64,000 nucleotides of DNA from Metaphire vulgaris (GCA_018105865.1 CM030862.1:744001-808000); one strand, 5' to 3'; counted from the first letter of the stretch, positions 43,122 to 56,510 are shown. The notes: generated by a model from the sequence alone, not told the origin. A program made the numbers and translations.

Positions 43122-43371
43122 CATCTGACAGTCGTGGGTTCCCACACATAGAAGCAAGGGGGCACTTGCCCCTCCTGAAAAATGCAAATCTATTTTTTTA
43201 ACTAAAAATATTTTGGCTATTAAACAATATTTGCACGCTAAAACACTACTGATATACAAAACGAAATTGAGAACCTTATAGCTAATAAGAACTGTGCAAA
43301 TGAATATCTTGAAAACTATATTAACAGTGACCATTGTGTGTTGCCCCTGGAAAACTTTCTGTGGACGCCAC
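43122..43371. mobile_element. Degraded CATGGGCGCC-family MITE
   Basis: Contains the family blocks GGGGGCACTTGCCCCTCCTG and AATGCAAATC near the left and TTGCCCCTGGAAAACTTTCTGTGG near the right, but both termini are altered. Confidence 0.5.
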
Positions 43372-43565
43372 TGTCAGCAATTATGCGCTGTGTATGGACA
43401 ATACAGTTGTTTCCATGACCGATGCACTCGTCCCAGTCCTAAGACATAGTATCATGCACTTAAAGTATTTATTCAATGAAATTATTGCCTGAAATTGGCT
43501 ACGACCCTCAATTTGACGTCAACGTCAGTATGGCTGTGTCCTCTTCGACGATAAAGGCAAGACTG

Positions 43566-43924
43566 CAGAGGCGTCATTTGGGGGGGGGGGGGCTGGGGGG
43601 GCCGTGGCCCCAAGGAAATGAAAATATTAATTCATAATGTATTAATAATGTATTAATGTATTAATGTGCAAAAAAACAAAAACAGGGACGTCACTAAAAA
43701 AAAAAGGTCGTCAACTATTTTTTTGGTAATCGTAAACAAAACGTAAAAAGAATTGACGAACAAAAAAAAAAAAAAAAGGTCGTCAACTTTTTTTCGAAAC
43801 TCAAAGCTAAACTTAGTCGAAAAAATTTAATTTCTATAAATAAAAAAAATGTGAAAAAATGTTCAAAGAAAATTTTACAAAATTTCTCGCCCCCCCCCAA
43901 GAAAAGTGTGAAATGACGCCACTG
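43566..43924. mobile_element. CAGAGGCGTCATTT MITE with perfect 8-bp TSD
   Basis: Termini CAGAGGCGTCATTT and AAATGACGCCACTG. CAAGACTG flanks both ends (43558-43565, 43925-43932). The interior has G, A and C homopolymers and a twice-repeated AAAAGGTCGTCAAC block. Confidence 0.9.
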
Positions 43925-44134
43925 CAAGACTGCACTTGAAACAGACCGACATGCCGTCATTCGGACTTGATTTGCTCTCTCACTCATAGCACTAAGACGG
44001 TCGACCAAAGTTCCGGTTCATCGGGGGTTCACATTTTTCTAGTCGCCAGCCTTCAAAAATTGATTCTATATTCTCCTATGGTTGAAGGCTGTCTTGTCTT
44101 TCTAAAGAGCTTATTTGACGATTTGACTGAATAA

Positions 44135-44360
44135 TAACAAGTATTATTATTCACTTCTATAGCGCTATTTATAATACCCAAGGGTATCAATCGGTGGTAC
44201 TTCAAATCCATCAGCAAAAGACCAGGTCATTCCAGAGATCAGTCAGAGGGAAACAGCAAGACAGACTATGGAGGAAATGCTAATTGGAAGAGATGAGTTT
44301 TAAACCTGGATTCAGACAGCCAGAGGGAGAGAGTTTCAGATTTTTGGCCCAGAACTAGAA
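44135..44360 (-). mobile_element. LINE 3' fragment
   Basis: In reverse orientation this matches the 3' portion at 19231-19395 (TCTCTTCCAATTAGCATTTCC block), with a GCGCTATAGAAGTG-like end near 44150-44165. Confidence 0.55.
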
Positions 44361-44949
44361 AAAGCTCTCTTACCAATTTCAGTGTTTGTTCTAGCAAATC
44401 TTGTTGAGTGACAATGCCACGGGCGGTTTAAAAAAGGCTTTGGCTATTGAGGTTGGCCAAGAATGCAGTATTTAAAAAAAGCCAGGAAGTGATTTCTACG
44501 TGATTTCGTGTTCTCTGTCACCGAATTTATTGGCTCGCTGACGCCGGCCTACTTTTCCCAGGACGCCAGTCAGTCTGCTTTTCCCAGGGGCCCATCGTGT
44601 TTGTTGATAGGGAAATTGTCTCACACGTCAGCTGCAATTCTGGGCGTTGCGTTTGAAGTCTCCTCTGGGATTCGATTACGTCGGGTGTTAGTCACTCTAC
44701 TCAATGGAAACCGAAAACCACTGCGTGACTTAATTCCAGGGAGGATGAATTCAGAGGCTGCCCAATGGGCAACAGGACGGCCCTCCCCCCTCCAACCCCT
44801 TAAATCCAAACACAAGACACTTATAATGTCAACAGTGTACCACGCTGTCTTGAAAATTGAATGATTTTAAAAGAAACTTAATAGTTGCATTATTGCTTCA
44901 AAGCTTTCATTCAACATTTAGCTTCAAAGCGACTCAATCTCAGAAAAGT

Positions 44950-44989
44950 AGTAGTAGCTGCTGTTGTTGCTGCTGCATTAGTAGTAGTG

Positions 44990-45050
<61 letters not shown>

Positions 45051-45075
45051 CAGTAGTAGAAGTAGTAGTAGTATC
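44950..45075. repeat. (AGT)n microsatellite
   Basis: An AGT/TAG triplet run of about 100 bp with flanking GCT variants. Poly-Ser, poly-Val and poly-Thr frames here are artefacts. Confidence 0.95.
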
Positions 45076-45826
45076 CTGGAACCAAGAACCGATGGTCCTG
45101 TGGGAAGACTCGGCTCTTAAGAATCCTGACTGTTGTTGTTGTTGTTGTTGTTGTATCAGTTGGCGACTATCTTGATTAGACAACGTCGTCGTCGTCATCA
45201 TCATCAATTAGCGTTAAAACACAGACTGGAGATCTTACTTACTTCTTCGCATTTGAATAATATTAACGTTCGAAAGTTCATTTGGCCGCCGGATATTTTT
45301 TATGTGAATCTGGTTCTATGTTTGCACCGCGTCGAAGAAGAGTGTCTAGAGATACTTAATTTCGGGGTCTGATGGATAACACATGTCCTCCTCAGCCGTC
45401 GACAGCACACAGCCATACATACAACCGAGTCTATGCAGGACCAACAAGCAGTGGCATCCACCGACGAGAGGGGGAGCGGGAGGTGGGGGGGAGAGATTGA
45501 AGCCGGGACGTTGACCGCACGAAAAGTGGTTCTAAAAGGCAAAAGATATCGCGCCTCTTCAGAGCACAGCATCGACTGCGGAGGGCCGAGCACCCCCGGA
45601 GCCCGTGTCTCGACCCCCGCAATATTGATTGACGGCATGGCTGAGGGCCTAGCAGCGATGGATTCGAGGTCTTGAATGGTGTCGAGGAAGGAAATCTCGC
45701 TGAACGAAACCACAACAATGATGTCTGTGTTTAATCCGACAGGAATTTCTATAATAGTGACTCTGGGAAGAACGTCTGCTTACGATTAGGTCGGCTTGAA
45801 ACTGAAACTTCCCGCATTTAAGGGTT

Positions 45827-46065
45827 AATGATGATGATGATGATTATGATGATTCTGATGCTGCTGCTGCTGATGATGATGATGCTGCTGATGATGATTA
45901 TGATGACGATGATTACGATGATGCTGCTGCTGATTACGATGATGATGATGCTGATTATGATTCTGATGATTATGATGCTGATGATTATGATGCTGATGAT
46001 TATGATGATGATGATGATGTTGATGATGATGATGATGATGATGCTAATGATTATGATGATAATCT
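45827..46065. repeat. (GAT)n imperfect microsatellite
   Basis: GAT/TGATGC/GATTAT variants over about 240 bp. The methionine-rich reading frame is an artefact. Confidence 0.95.
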
Positions 46066-46709
46066 GTACACCTATCTATCTATGTGTTTGTACATCCTTT
46101 CATCCTTTCCTCGTCTTTTGCCTTCTCTCCATCCGGTTCTTTATTGTAAAGAAAACGGTTAAACTGAACGAAGTTCGGCGATTCGTGGCTTCTGCTTTTG
46201 TCCTAAGTCGATTTTTTTTCTTCGTCGTCACTTGGCCAACCATCGCCTAATTGCAGTCATATTTCACGGGAGAGCTAGGCCCCACTGTATGTCGCTGCCC
46301 CTCGATTCCCCCCCCACCCCACCCTCTTTTCCGTCCGTCCGACAAGCAAGCCCACTAAAGAAAAAACGCACCTGTCTTATTACCGATCTCCCTCGAGCTT
46401 CATCATCATCATCACCGACTTCTCCTTTCATCCATAACTTTTCATCGTCGCCTTCGCTCCATTAGTCCTCTGCCTATGTTTGTTTCTCCTAGTCTTCTGC
46501 CTCGTGCCTGCATCGCTCCAACAACTGGACGCTCTTGCAAAACTCTGTGACAGACAATGTCATAGCACCAAGTCTATGAAAACGAGAGGAAGTGGAATCA
46601 AATGACGGAAAGAAGAGTAGAGAAACTGGGGGCGGGGGCGGATTGGGGATTTGAGAATTAGAATTGAATACGTACAGGCAGTTCATCATCATCATCATTA
46701 ACCGTGGGC

Positions 46710-47204
46710 TCATCGCCCGTTGGTGTATAAAGCCATCTCTACAGTTTTCTGCCATTCTTTCCTGTCCGTTGCTCTGTGGCTAAGATCCTGTAAACTGCTT
46801 CCACACCATTCTTCAATATCATCACACCATTCCTTGTGTGGTCTCCCTCTCTTATTGGCACCCTCCATTATTCCAAACATTAGAGCTTTGATCTTTCTGT
46901 CCTCTTTCATTCTGCATATGTGTCCGAAAAGTTGGAGTTTCCTTTGTTTTACTCTTTCCAGCATGGTTTGTTTGGGCTGAATTCTCCTGTATAGTTCTTC
47001 ATTTGTGATTTTTTCGACCCATCCGATTCGTAGTATTTTTCTATAACATTTTCTTTCAAAGGCTAGTATTTTTCTTTCCAGGTCTTTGGTGATGGTCCAT
47101 GTTTCGCATCCATATAAAAAGCTGCTGAAGATACAGGTTTCGAGTATTTTCTTTTTTGTTTCAGTGCTTATTGATTTGCTTTTCCAGATCTTATCCATTG
47201 CCAT
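46710..47204 (-). mobile_element. LINE endonuclease/reverse-transcriptase C-terminal fragment
   Basis: A 164-codon frame reads FSSFLYGCETWTITKDLERK, AFERKCYRKILRIGW, LQLFGHICRMKEDRK and GANKRGRPHKEWCDDIEEW, the standard post-RT region of these proteins. The reverse-transcriptase core is absent, so the copy is dead. Confidence 0.85.
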
Positions 47205-47361
47205 CAGTTGATCTAGAGCTCTTGCTGCTCTTCTTGCGACCTCTTGTCTGCAGTCTAAGTCATGGAGCCAGATGGAAGAGCAAGATATTGATAAGAGAGC
47301 TGACGGGATAGCAGGAGTGATACGAGAAGCTTTTGAAGAAACAGTACCAGAAACTTCTAAA

Positions 47362-47452
47362 ATTCGTATCCAAACGTTATTTCAGGGTCATAGTAGTAAT
47401 AGTAGTATTAGTATAAGTAGCAGTAGTAGTAGTAGTTGTTGTTGTTGTAGTA

Positions 47453-47522
<70 letters not shown>

Positions 47523-48009
47523 TGTTGTTGTTGTTGTAGTTTAAAACACAGGCAGTTACAGCTTTTTAATGAAAAAAAATTATTATGGGACCCACTAAGA
47601 CTTTGTCACTAATGTTGAAAATTACGTCTTCGAACAGACAGGCAATATAAAGAGACAAAAGTCTACGATAATGTCTGTCTTAGAACAAAAGATAATGCGT
47701 TCCTATCAGTCCATGGTTTTCTTTGCTGAGATGCTCACAACATAGAACAACTGTCATGACAAGTAATTGGAACAATGCATCATCAGATAACGAGGATTAA
47801 TATAAGATTCATGCAATAAGCCATCGACATCGGCCAACTTCGACGAAGCTCTAAAGTCAGAATGAAAGGAAATAATTCATCCATATTTCAAAATCTCTAT
47901 TCGTATCCAAACGTTATTTCAGGGTCATAGTAGTAATAGTAGTAGTATTAGTATAAGTAGCAGTAGTAGTAGTAGTTGTTGTTGTTGTAGTATAGTAGTA
48001 GTGGTAGTC

Positions 48010-48049
<40 letters not shown>

Positions 48050-48065
48050 TGTTGTTGTTGTTGTT
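47362..48065. repeat. Duplicated block with compound triplet microsatellites
   Basis: A 27-bp sequence beginning ATTCGTATCCAAACG, followed by the same GGGTCATAGTAGTAATAGT-to-GTTGTTGTAGTATAGTAG tract, occurs at 47362 and again at 47899, in direct orientation about 537 bp apart. Confidence 0.85.
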
Positions 48066-48091
48066 GTAGTATATTAGTGGTAGTAGTAGTA

Positions 48092-48151
48092 GGCTTGAAC
48101 CCGCTCCGTCAGCCTACCGCTCCAGCGCCTATAACCCACTCTGCCATCATC
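48092..48151 (-). mobile_element. tRNA-derived SINE head
   Basis: The minus strand has box A-like GAGTGGGTTATAGGCGCTGG and box B GGTTCAAGCC, closely matching the plus-strand copy at 6418-6490. It is cut off by an AGT microsatellite. Confidence 0.65.
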
Positions 48152-48364
48152 TAACGTTTATATCTCGTCATTATATTAGCATGGCGTTAACAGCGATGAT
48201 GTCTCGACTTTCCTATTTCTGAGAGAATTCTCAGGCAGCGCTTTAGGAGTGCGGAGGTTAAGCCATGTCGTCTATCTCCGCCATTGACTATAGCTTATTG
48301 CCTTCCTGCTCTGAAACATCATCATTCCTAGTGATACATTTCGTGAAAGTTTCAACGGATCTGT

Positions 48365-48597
48365 TCATGCCGTTAATTATTTAACCATCTAATTATCTAG
48401 CTACCTAATTGCCTAATTATCTGATTACCTGATTACCTAATTATCTAATCGCTTAATTATTTAATTACATAATTGTCTAATTGTCTAATCACATAACTAT
48501 CTAATTACCCAATTATTTAATTATCTACCGACCTAATTATTTAATTATCTACTGACCTAATTATCTAATTATCTACTGGCCTAATTATCTAATAATA
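48365..48597. repeat. Minisatellite of TAATTATC-like octamers
   Basis: About 28 diverged 8-bp units (CTAATTAT, CTAATTAC, CTAATTGC and similar), with a higher-order unit near 48525-48595 (TAATTATCTACTGACC). Confidence 0.9.
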
Positions 48598-49340
48598 CCT
48601 CCAAAGTCCTTTAAAGTGCTATGCCTTAAACAAATGCATGGCCTGCGATAAATAAAAAGAAATCGAGATATCCTTTGACCGCTGCTCTGACTGCATAGGA
48701 ACCTAAAATGGAAAGCGGGAAAGCGGGAGAAGAAGGATTGCTGCCTAAGTATCTGCCGTATCTGTTGTAGATAAGGTGGGACAACTGGGTCCACTGTTAT
48801 CTTATGTCGGTGCCACTGGCGACCGATAATCTGTAACGCCGAAACTGCGTCGGTTGGTGGTCGGATGTATAGTTCTGTCGTACGCTATCTCAGGACCTGC
48901 GGTTGTCTTGGCTGATGCAACAACGAGCTGCTGTTGTCCCTGTTTGTCGTTGTCGTTGTTGTTGTTGTTGTCTTGGTAGTTGTCGTCGTCGTCGTTATTC
49001 TTTGTCCTGCTTTTGTCCGATTCTTTTACTGCTACGGAAGCTCTTAGCGACCTCCGCTGGAATACATTATTTTCATTCGGGGCCAAAAAAAACCAAATGC
49101 GTTTACCCTGCGTATCACGGTAAATAGGCATAGAATTTATGCCAGCGGTGCTGGAACCGTGCCGAGTAGGAGGAGGAGAGGGAAGAGGAGGAGGAGGAGG
49201 AGGAGAGGTATTGCTACCTGACTTGTCGTCGGGACCTGTATAAAATCATTGACAATGACAATGGCGTCAGAAGGAACAACAAAGAACCAGCGATACAATG
49301 CGAACAGAGATCGGTCACACGAAGTTTCATTTAGATCACT

Positions 49341-49386
<46 letters not shown>

Positions 49387-49779
49387 TCTTTCTATCTCTA
49401 TTTCTGCATTTCCGTCTCTCTGTCGTTCTCTCTATCTCTGTTTCTCTGCTTTTCTGTCTCTCTGTTTCTCTGCTACTTTGTCTATCTGTCTCTCTGTTTG
49501 TCTATCTGTCTCTCTGTTTCTCTCTCTGTCTCTCTGTTTCCCTGTCTCTCTGTATACCTATATTCGCTGAACTGTTTTTCCATCGACGCATGCTTTTCCA
49601 CAAGTCATTGCACGCCACGTCCAAATGTACAATAGACAGTCGAATATACTGCACAGAGCACGTCTACGTACTTTATATACTGTATATATATATATACATG
49701 TATGCAGGGCGCCTGTGAATATATATTTAAGAAACTTTAAAGATTTGTACTAATTTTTGCAGTTTAGTTCAGGGTTCTT

Positions 49780-50031
49780 GAATACGGGGGGGCGGGGGGG
49801 GGAAATACGCGTCGACATTTTCGAGTAGAAATACTGCAGGCAAAATAACGTCTTCGAGTAGGTCCTTAAGGCTTCGCATCTGTTCAAATCATTCTGCCTA
49901 CCTACCCTACTCTACCTCACCCCCGCCCGAAAAATTTCTCAGGACTTTGCACAAACCCCACGACTCATCCCATCGCGAATGGCGGGGTAGGGGGGCGACC
50001 CCCCGTTTGTCCCCGGGGGCTACGCCAATGG
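49780..50031. mobile_element. CAGTGGCGTAGC-family MITE, degraded
   Basis: Core blocks GCGTCGACATTTTCGAGT, TTTGCACAAACCCCACGAC and CGAAAAATTTCTCAG are present. The right end is GGGGGCTACGCCAATG and the left end is worn. It lies about 100 bp upstream of the KCNQ1 start codon. Confidence 0.55.
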
Positions 50032-50136
50032 ATGAATTAGTATTGAATTTCGCTTGGGGTTGCCTTTAGTCGAGTCCTCTCATGAGGGCGCTAGTCATGT
50101 GATGGATGATTGCGTCCGTTAGGCTGAGTGTCTATA

Positions 50137-51062
50137 ATGTTGCTTCTTCCAGGTCTCTTCCGCCGTTGTGTTCCGATGGATGGTCGCCTTCCCTCTTCCG
50201 TTCATCGTCTGATCTGTCACGAATCGAACCCGGAGAGGAGAAACAGCTCGGAGGAGGAGGCAGAGGCGGAGGAGGAGGCGGAGGAGGAGGAGGAGGAGAG
50301 GAGGATATTTCTGAACATGCATGACGAGGCGTCGTCGTCGTGTTACGTTAACGATTCGATTTCTGGCGACGAAGTCTTTGCGTCGAACGACATCATCAAA
50401 GACCCATCTTCGTCATTCCAGAACAACCTCCTTCAGGCGAATTCCAGGCTGGTTCGAGGAAGAGGAGGAGGAGGGACGGAAATAAAGGACGAAGAGGAGG
50501 AGGAGGAGGAGGTGGAAGAGCAGGAAGAGGAGGAGGAGGAGTTGGTGGTGGGAAAAGATAATCGAGTCGGCGAGTGTCTAAATACCAGGTCGACTGGAAG
50601 ACTTCGAGTGGAATTCGTTGGTCTAAGCGACGACGACGACGATGACGACGACGACGACGATGATGATGATGATGACGACGAAGCGAAGAAACGACGCAGG
50701 AAATCGGACGGAAACAGAGAGGCGGAAGCGGAAGACGGAAAAGAAGAGGAACAAGAAGAGGAGGAGCCAGAAAGGAGCGAGGAGAAACGGAGGAGGAGGA
50801 GGAGGAGAATCGGGTTCTGTCCCGCCGCGATGACGACGACGACGGCGGCGGCGACCCATTGCTCGGGGGGGTCGGCGAAGCAGGTGACCGTCGGCGACCC
50901 CAGGCTAAGGAAGCCCCGTCTCTCGCTGCTCGGTAAACCACTCAACTATCACGCCCACCGGAGAGACACGAGGTTCAGACAGATGACCAAGATCCAGACG
51001 ACTGTCTACAACTTCCTGGAGCGACCGAAGGACTGGAAGGAGATCTCCTATCACCTACTCGT
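50137..51062 (+). CDS. KCNQ1: KCNQ1-like exon 1 (long acidic N-terminus)
   Basis: Ends CTCGT|gtaagt, splitting the Val codon that opens S1. A TGA at 50125 stops the frame upstream. ATGs at 50137, 50176 and 50320 are possible starts. However, ttgcttcttccag at 50151 would also be a good acceptor, so the true 5' end is uncertain. Residues include an uninterrupted 18-Asp run and several poly-Glu and Arg-rich blocks. Confidence 0.75.
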
Positions 51063-51246
51063 GTAAGTAGGCGCGGGAAGTCGGTTCCGCTCTTTTCCTC
51101 CGTCTGCAGTTTACCTGCGCCGACCGATTTAGGTAATTGACAATAACGGTTGTCTACGCTGGACGTCCTCTGACGACCAGACTGGTCTTCGTTCAGCGTA
51201 GATTTGGTTCCATTTAGTCTACCTGTATCGCGCCTGGTACTATCAC

Positions 51247-51301
<55 letters not shown>

Positions 51302-51359
51302 CCGTGACACTCCAGAGATTTAGCGCAGTCGCCTTCCACGGAACTTTCACATAATAGGA

Positions 51360-51417
<58 letters not shown>

Positions 51418-53451
51418 GCAGTAATAGAGACTTATGGTGGTTCAGTAGTATCTGCCGTGCGTGAGAACCACTGTTGGAATATCGTAGGATTGGTATACTT
51501 TACGTGGTTTATAGTTCTAAGAGCGACGAAACGATGTAAAGCTTAGCCAATCAGAATAGCGAATGTCTCGCATTTCTTGAAAGCAGATATTGGCGAGAGA
51601 ACTGCTTTGTCCCGAATATCCCCTCGTAGTTTGTCCAAGATGTTGCTTTTGCCGACATTCTATTTGTTCCCCATCCCCATCTCCCCAGAAATACCCTACT
51701 CCAGTCAGAAACCACGGCTGGTCGATTCTTCCCCCCTCCGGTCTGCGGCCCCTAGGCCCTGTCCGATCCTCCGTAAAAGCTAGCGATACTTGCTTAAGCG
51801 AAATATTGTATTTTTCTAATATTTCTTAGGTTACCAGACCGTGCAACGACAGCATCTATAATCTTTTTCATTATAGTGTTTGGATTTTGGATCAGGATTT
51901 CAATTGCACTTCTGTCTGAGCGCATACATAGACACGAATAGGGACAAGCTCCCTTCGGGTCGACCTTCCAGACAAATCAAATCCCGAATACCAGAGAAAA
52001 ACGTTCGGCAGAAATGCAATCGAAATTAGTTTCGTTTTTAAAAAGTCGGCATAAAAAGCACAACTTATATCAAAGGAATTTCCTATAAGTCTATGCTGAG
52101 CATGCCAGAGCGTCTATTAATCAATTTTAATCAATTATATTCGCTTGCGTTTAACCTTTAAATTTAACCTTATGATTAAATTGGGTTTTATTTAATACTA
52201 ATGAAACAGATAGTTTGGTTCTTCTTTTTCATTTGTTTATGTTGCAACAAAATCCGATATGATTGTTACAATGGCGAAGGTTGTTTCACGCGTCCAAGTC
52301 TTTCGGTGCGGTCACCCGTTTGCATTTGTCCGTCAGAAAGTGAATAGGGTTTTTAATTGGACTGTGTTATCTGTCCGCAGCAGCAACGGTAATTTCGTTA
52401 TTCTCGTTTGAACCAGTTTTGCCACGGAAACCAAACCCAACGAACCCTGTACTTCCGACATTTAGACGGACTATGTAGCGACAGTGGCGTGTCCAGGGGT
52501 TAGCCCCCCCCCGCCCCCCCAGCCAGTGAAAAATCGAACGTTGATCAAGAAATTAAACGGCCAGTTAGTTTTCGGAATCGGACTTTTTAAAAGTTTGGCG
52601 TGCAAGAAAAATTGTTCGAAATATTGGCCTTTCTCTTGAAAAGTTTGCGTTGTGTTTGGTTTCATCGAAAATCCACCGAAACCATGCATACAGTAGCTGC
52701 GTTGGTTGAATGTACATCAAGAATTTCGTACAAATGCCAAATGCGTGTGTACTGTATGTGTGTGTTGCCACTGTGATACTTAGACAGCAGACTTGGAAAA
52801 AGAAATACAGGAGAAAATGAAAGTGCCGACGGTTAGCCAAAAACCTCGGCTCTTAATGTTATGCCAATCAACTGAGGAGTCTCTCTTCGAACAATCTTTT
52901 CAATATTCCAAGACACAAACAACCTGTACATCACGTTGAGCTCTGTACAGTACAATGCAATTCCAGAATAGATACAACTTCTGGAATAGGACCGACTGTG
53001 CAAATGAAGCACAATCAGACAGACACATAGACAGACGGACGGACAGACAGACAGATAAACGGGAGAACACACAGAGAAGGATGCATTGGGGTACAAGAGT
53101 CACTCGCGCAGTTATTGAAACGAATCCTCTTACGGTAGCTTCTTCAAGTCAGAGGCGGATCTAGGGGAGGGCGGGGGTACACATGTCCCCGGGCGCCGAG
53201 GTGAGGGGGCGCCAAAATTTGATATTTGGGTAAGTGAAATGCACAATAAAGTAGAAGAAACACTTGCGAGGACCTTTTTTGCTCGTCAGCACTATATGAA
53301 GAGAGAGTTGAGGGGCGCGAAAACGATGTGAGGACCTTTTTTGCTTGTCAGTTGTTAGGGGCGCCAACATAGGCCTACACTTTGTCCACGGGCGCCGAAT
53401 ACCCTAGATACGCCTCTGCTTCAAGTCCATCGCGTCACGTCTTCATCAATT

Positions 53452-53519
<68 letters not shown>

Positions 53520-55283
53520 CATCATCATCATCACCATCCTTCATCTGGTTCCACTGTGGCGCTGTGGTCGACGGTAAGGCGTTCCCTCTCAGATCCCGGT
53601 CGGTTAACGGGGCTGGTCGTGGGGTGACCCCCCCCCCGGTGAGGCATTTTCCCAATCCACCATCCTACGACTTTACATCGAAGTGTTCTCCTTCGTGAAA
53701 TATTAAGCATTCTGTTGATCGACTGATGAAGATCTGTGGTTGGGACAACTCAGGGAATGGACCGCGGCGCCTTCTTTCCGTCTTTCTTCATTTCTCTGAT
53801 CAATCTGTCTTCGCCTGTCCTGTCATCCATCCGTCATCGCTTGAACTTCACTTTCTGCGTCAAACCTCACGCGCTTTGTCATTCCTCCGAGCGTCCCGGA
53901 GGCGACCGGCGAACGGGTCGTTTCCCTCAGCCAGGGTCACGCAGTGGAATTGAATTGGCCGCTCTCGTATACCGTGACCGAAGCGGCAGAATTTACAGCT
54001 ATACTCGAGAGAAGTATTTAAGCACGGCAGAATAATAATTCAAAATTAGCAACGTTCTGACGTCGTCCTGAAGCCTGTTACCAATTCATCTGCACTCCAT
54101 CTCCTGCACCATTGGCACAGCCAGGGCGCCACGGGGGGGGGGGACCCGGCCCCCTATTTGCGCTGGGACCGTTAGTGGAATCTGTTGAAAACCGTTGATT
54201 AGCTTGGAGTGGGTTGGTCGCATGAGAGGAACAAAAGAAGTTCCGATCACACTTGAGTCTGACACGATACGACAAAACTTTCTTCATCTAAACACCTGAA
54301 AATGTGTCGATGTGCCCCCCTCCCCCATTCCGGAATCCTGGCTACGCCACCTTCACTTTGGACGTCATCTCGTGCGCTAATTAATAGGTCAGAGCAAATT
54401 CTTGATGTTTGAAGCCTCCTCCGGTGTGTAACAGACATGTTTTAAAACACATCCTTATACAAAGAAACAAATACATGTTTACTAGTTTTACGATTTTTTA
54501 AAACTAGAATTTGATAATTTTTCTTAAGAGCGTTTTACCAATATTCTTATTTCTAATTTCTGCGACGCGTTTATGAATTCGTATCTTGATTTTCTACAAC
54601 GATCTTCTGCTCTCCTTTTAGCTTTCTTTCTATCATTCGCGTGTCTCCATTTGCCGTCAGTTTCCATCTGCAGGTGGTTTGATAGGACTTTCATGGCTCA
54701 ATTCCAAAACTTTTATTTTTCAATCTCAAATTTCAACAAGACAACAAAATACTCGACCGCCTGGTTTTTCTCAAAGACAATACTTTTCGCTGAAGACGAA
54801 ACGGTCAGAATTAAGCCTCGCATCGGTAACTCTGTCCTCCATTAAGCCAAATTGAAACCGATCGCTCAAGTATATTGTGTGTTTCCAGCGAATTCTTTTA
54901 TTCCAGGGACTTTTTCTTCGCTATTTACCGTCTCCCGTAGGCAGAAGTCATGAAGGGGATTTGGCGCGATGTTCTCTCCAGACTCCAGGCCTTTGGAAAT
55001 TGGGGGATTGTCTTGGCTGGAGGGCAGTAGACACATGTCAGTACAATGCAGACATTTTTGTCAGTGCTTGGATTTTTGTGAGTTTTTGAGGGGGTCTCTC
55101 CGCTTAAGAGGCCTGGATGAAACACTGGTTTGGCCTGCATCGGAGCTCGGAATTTCAATTAACTTTTCGCAGTCAACCACATACGGAGAGCGCGTCTCTG
55201 TTGACGCCGAAACGCAAGACTGTTTTCCAAGCGAAGAAAATTGAAGTCAAAATGTGAAATTTCTTTCTTTGAAGGACTTAAGA

Positions 55284-55337
<54 letters not shown>

Positions 55338-55355
55338 CGGAGAGAGAGAGAGAAG

Positions 55356-55411
<56 letters not shown>

Positions 55412-55848
55412 CGGAGAGAGAGAAACAATGAAACAAATCTCATACCGAAATTAATTCAATTTTTTCTGCTAAAAAATACCTTTTTGCTCTCTGACATTAG
55501 ATTTGTGGTGGCCTGTTTCAGAGAGGTTAGATGGTTGAGGGCGACGCGACATAGAAACGCATGCAATCACCGAACGGCTTAAAATAAACCGATCGGCCTA
55601 GGCGGCCTATCTACAGTGCAGCGCTTTGCGGCGAACATCGCCGTGAGTCTGCCAACATAATACTTCGCTTAGACTTGTTCGTGTGTTTAGAAAATCGCCA
55701 AAGGGTATTCTGATAATATCGCCGACCAATATTACGTTGTATATGTTTTCGCGGGGATTTAGGTTAAGTACGCAATAGGAAAATAACGGCTATAGGTATA
55801 GGACATATAGGCATGCATGCATGCATATATATACATATATATATATTA

Positions 55849-55898
<50 letters not shown>

Positions 55899-56453
55899 TA
55901 ATATATATAGGTGGTTCTGTTAGATTCTTCGTCAAAAGCGATCCGGTCTGAAGAGGCATATAGACAAAGAGCTTCTGGTTGTTAGTATAGAAACATCCAG
56001 TCTCGTCTCAAGAGGGGAAATTAATGAAGCTCAAAGAGACTAACTATGTTCAGAAGCAGAAATTTCGAGATTTTAGAGCCATTGTGAAATTCTGCGAGCT
56101 TTCTCACGTGAAAAAAACATGTCAGTTTCGGCGGGGGAGGAAAAAGTTGAAATCTCACATCGGAAACGATGTGAGATTATTCCAGTCTCTGAAAATTTCC
56201 ATTGTGACCATCGTCAAACAATGAACTGCACTGGCGCCGATAGTAAACACACCATCGCCTCAGTAGCAAAAACTGTGAACTCCTTGTTGTATAATCTCTC
56301 TCATTGGCAACCAGTATTCATTGAACTATAATAATTATAATTACTATATTTAATAATACTAATATAATAATTACTAACTATAATTACCGAAGGTTAACTG
56401 AAATTTTAGACGGGTCACCTTAGGTCTCACACCCCTCATGACCCATCCATAAC

Positions 56454-56510
<57 letters not shown>

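Noticed and set aside
44508..44864. Plus-strand frame of 118 codons
   Set aside because: Uniformly mixed composition without motif or splice support; adjacent to LINE debris.
45300..45718. Overlapping minus-strand frames of 95-137 codons
   Set aside because: No recognised domain, overlapping frames look equally plausible, and the region is GC-rich. Considered as a CCDC33 exon, but the residues do not resemble that protein.
50396..50945. Ser- and Pro-rich minus-strand frames opposite KCNQ1-like exon 1
   Set aside because: Mirror translations of the acidic triplet repeats in the exon.
52471..52689. Minus-strand frames around the 52.5 kb CAGTGGCG end
   Set aside because: They cross a transposon terminus and C homopolymers; no homology seen.
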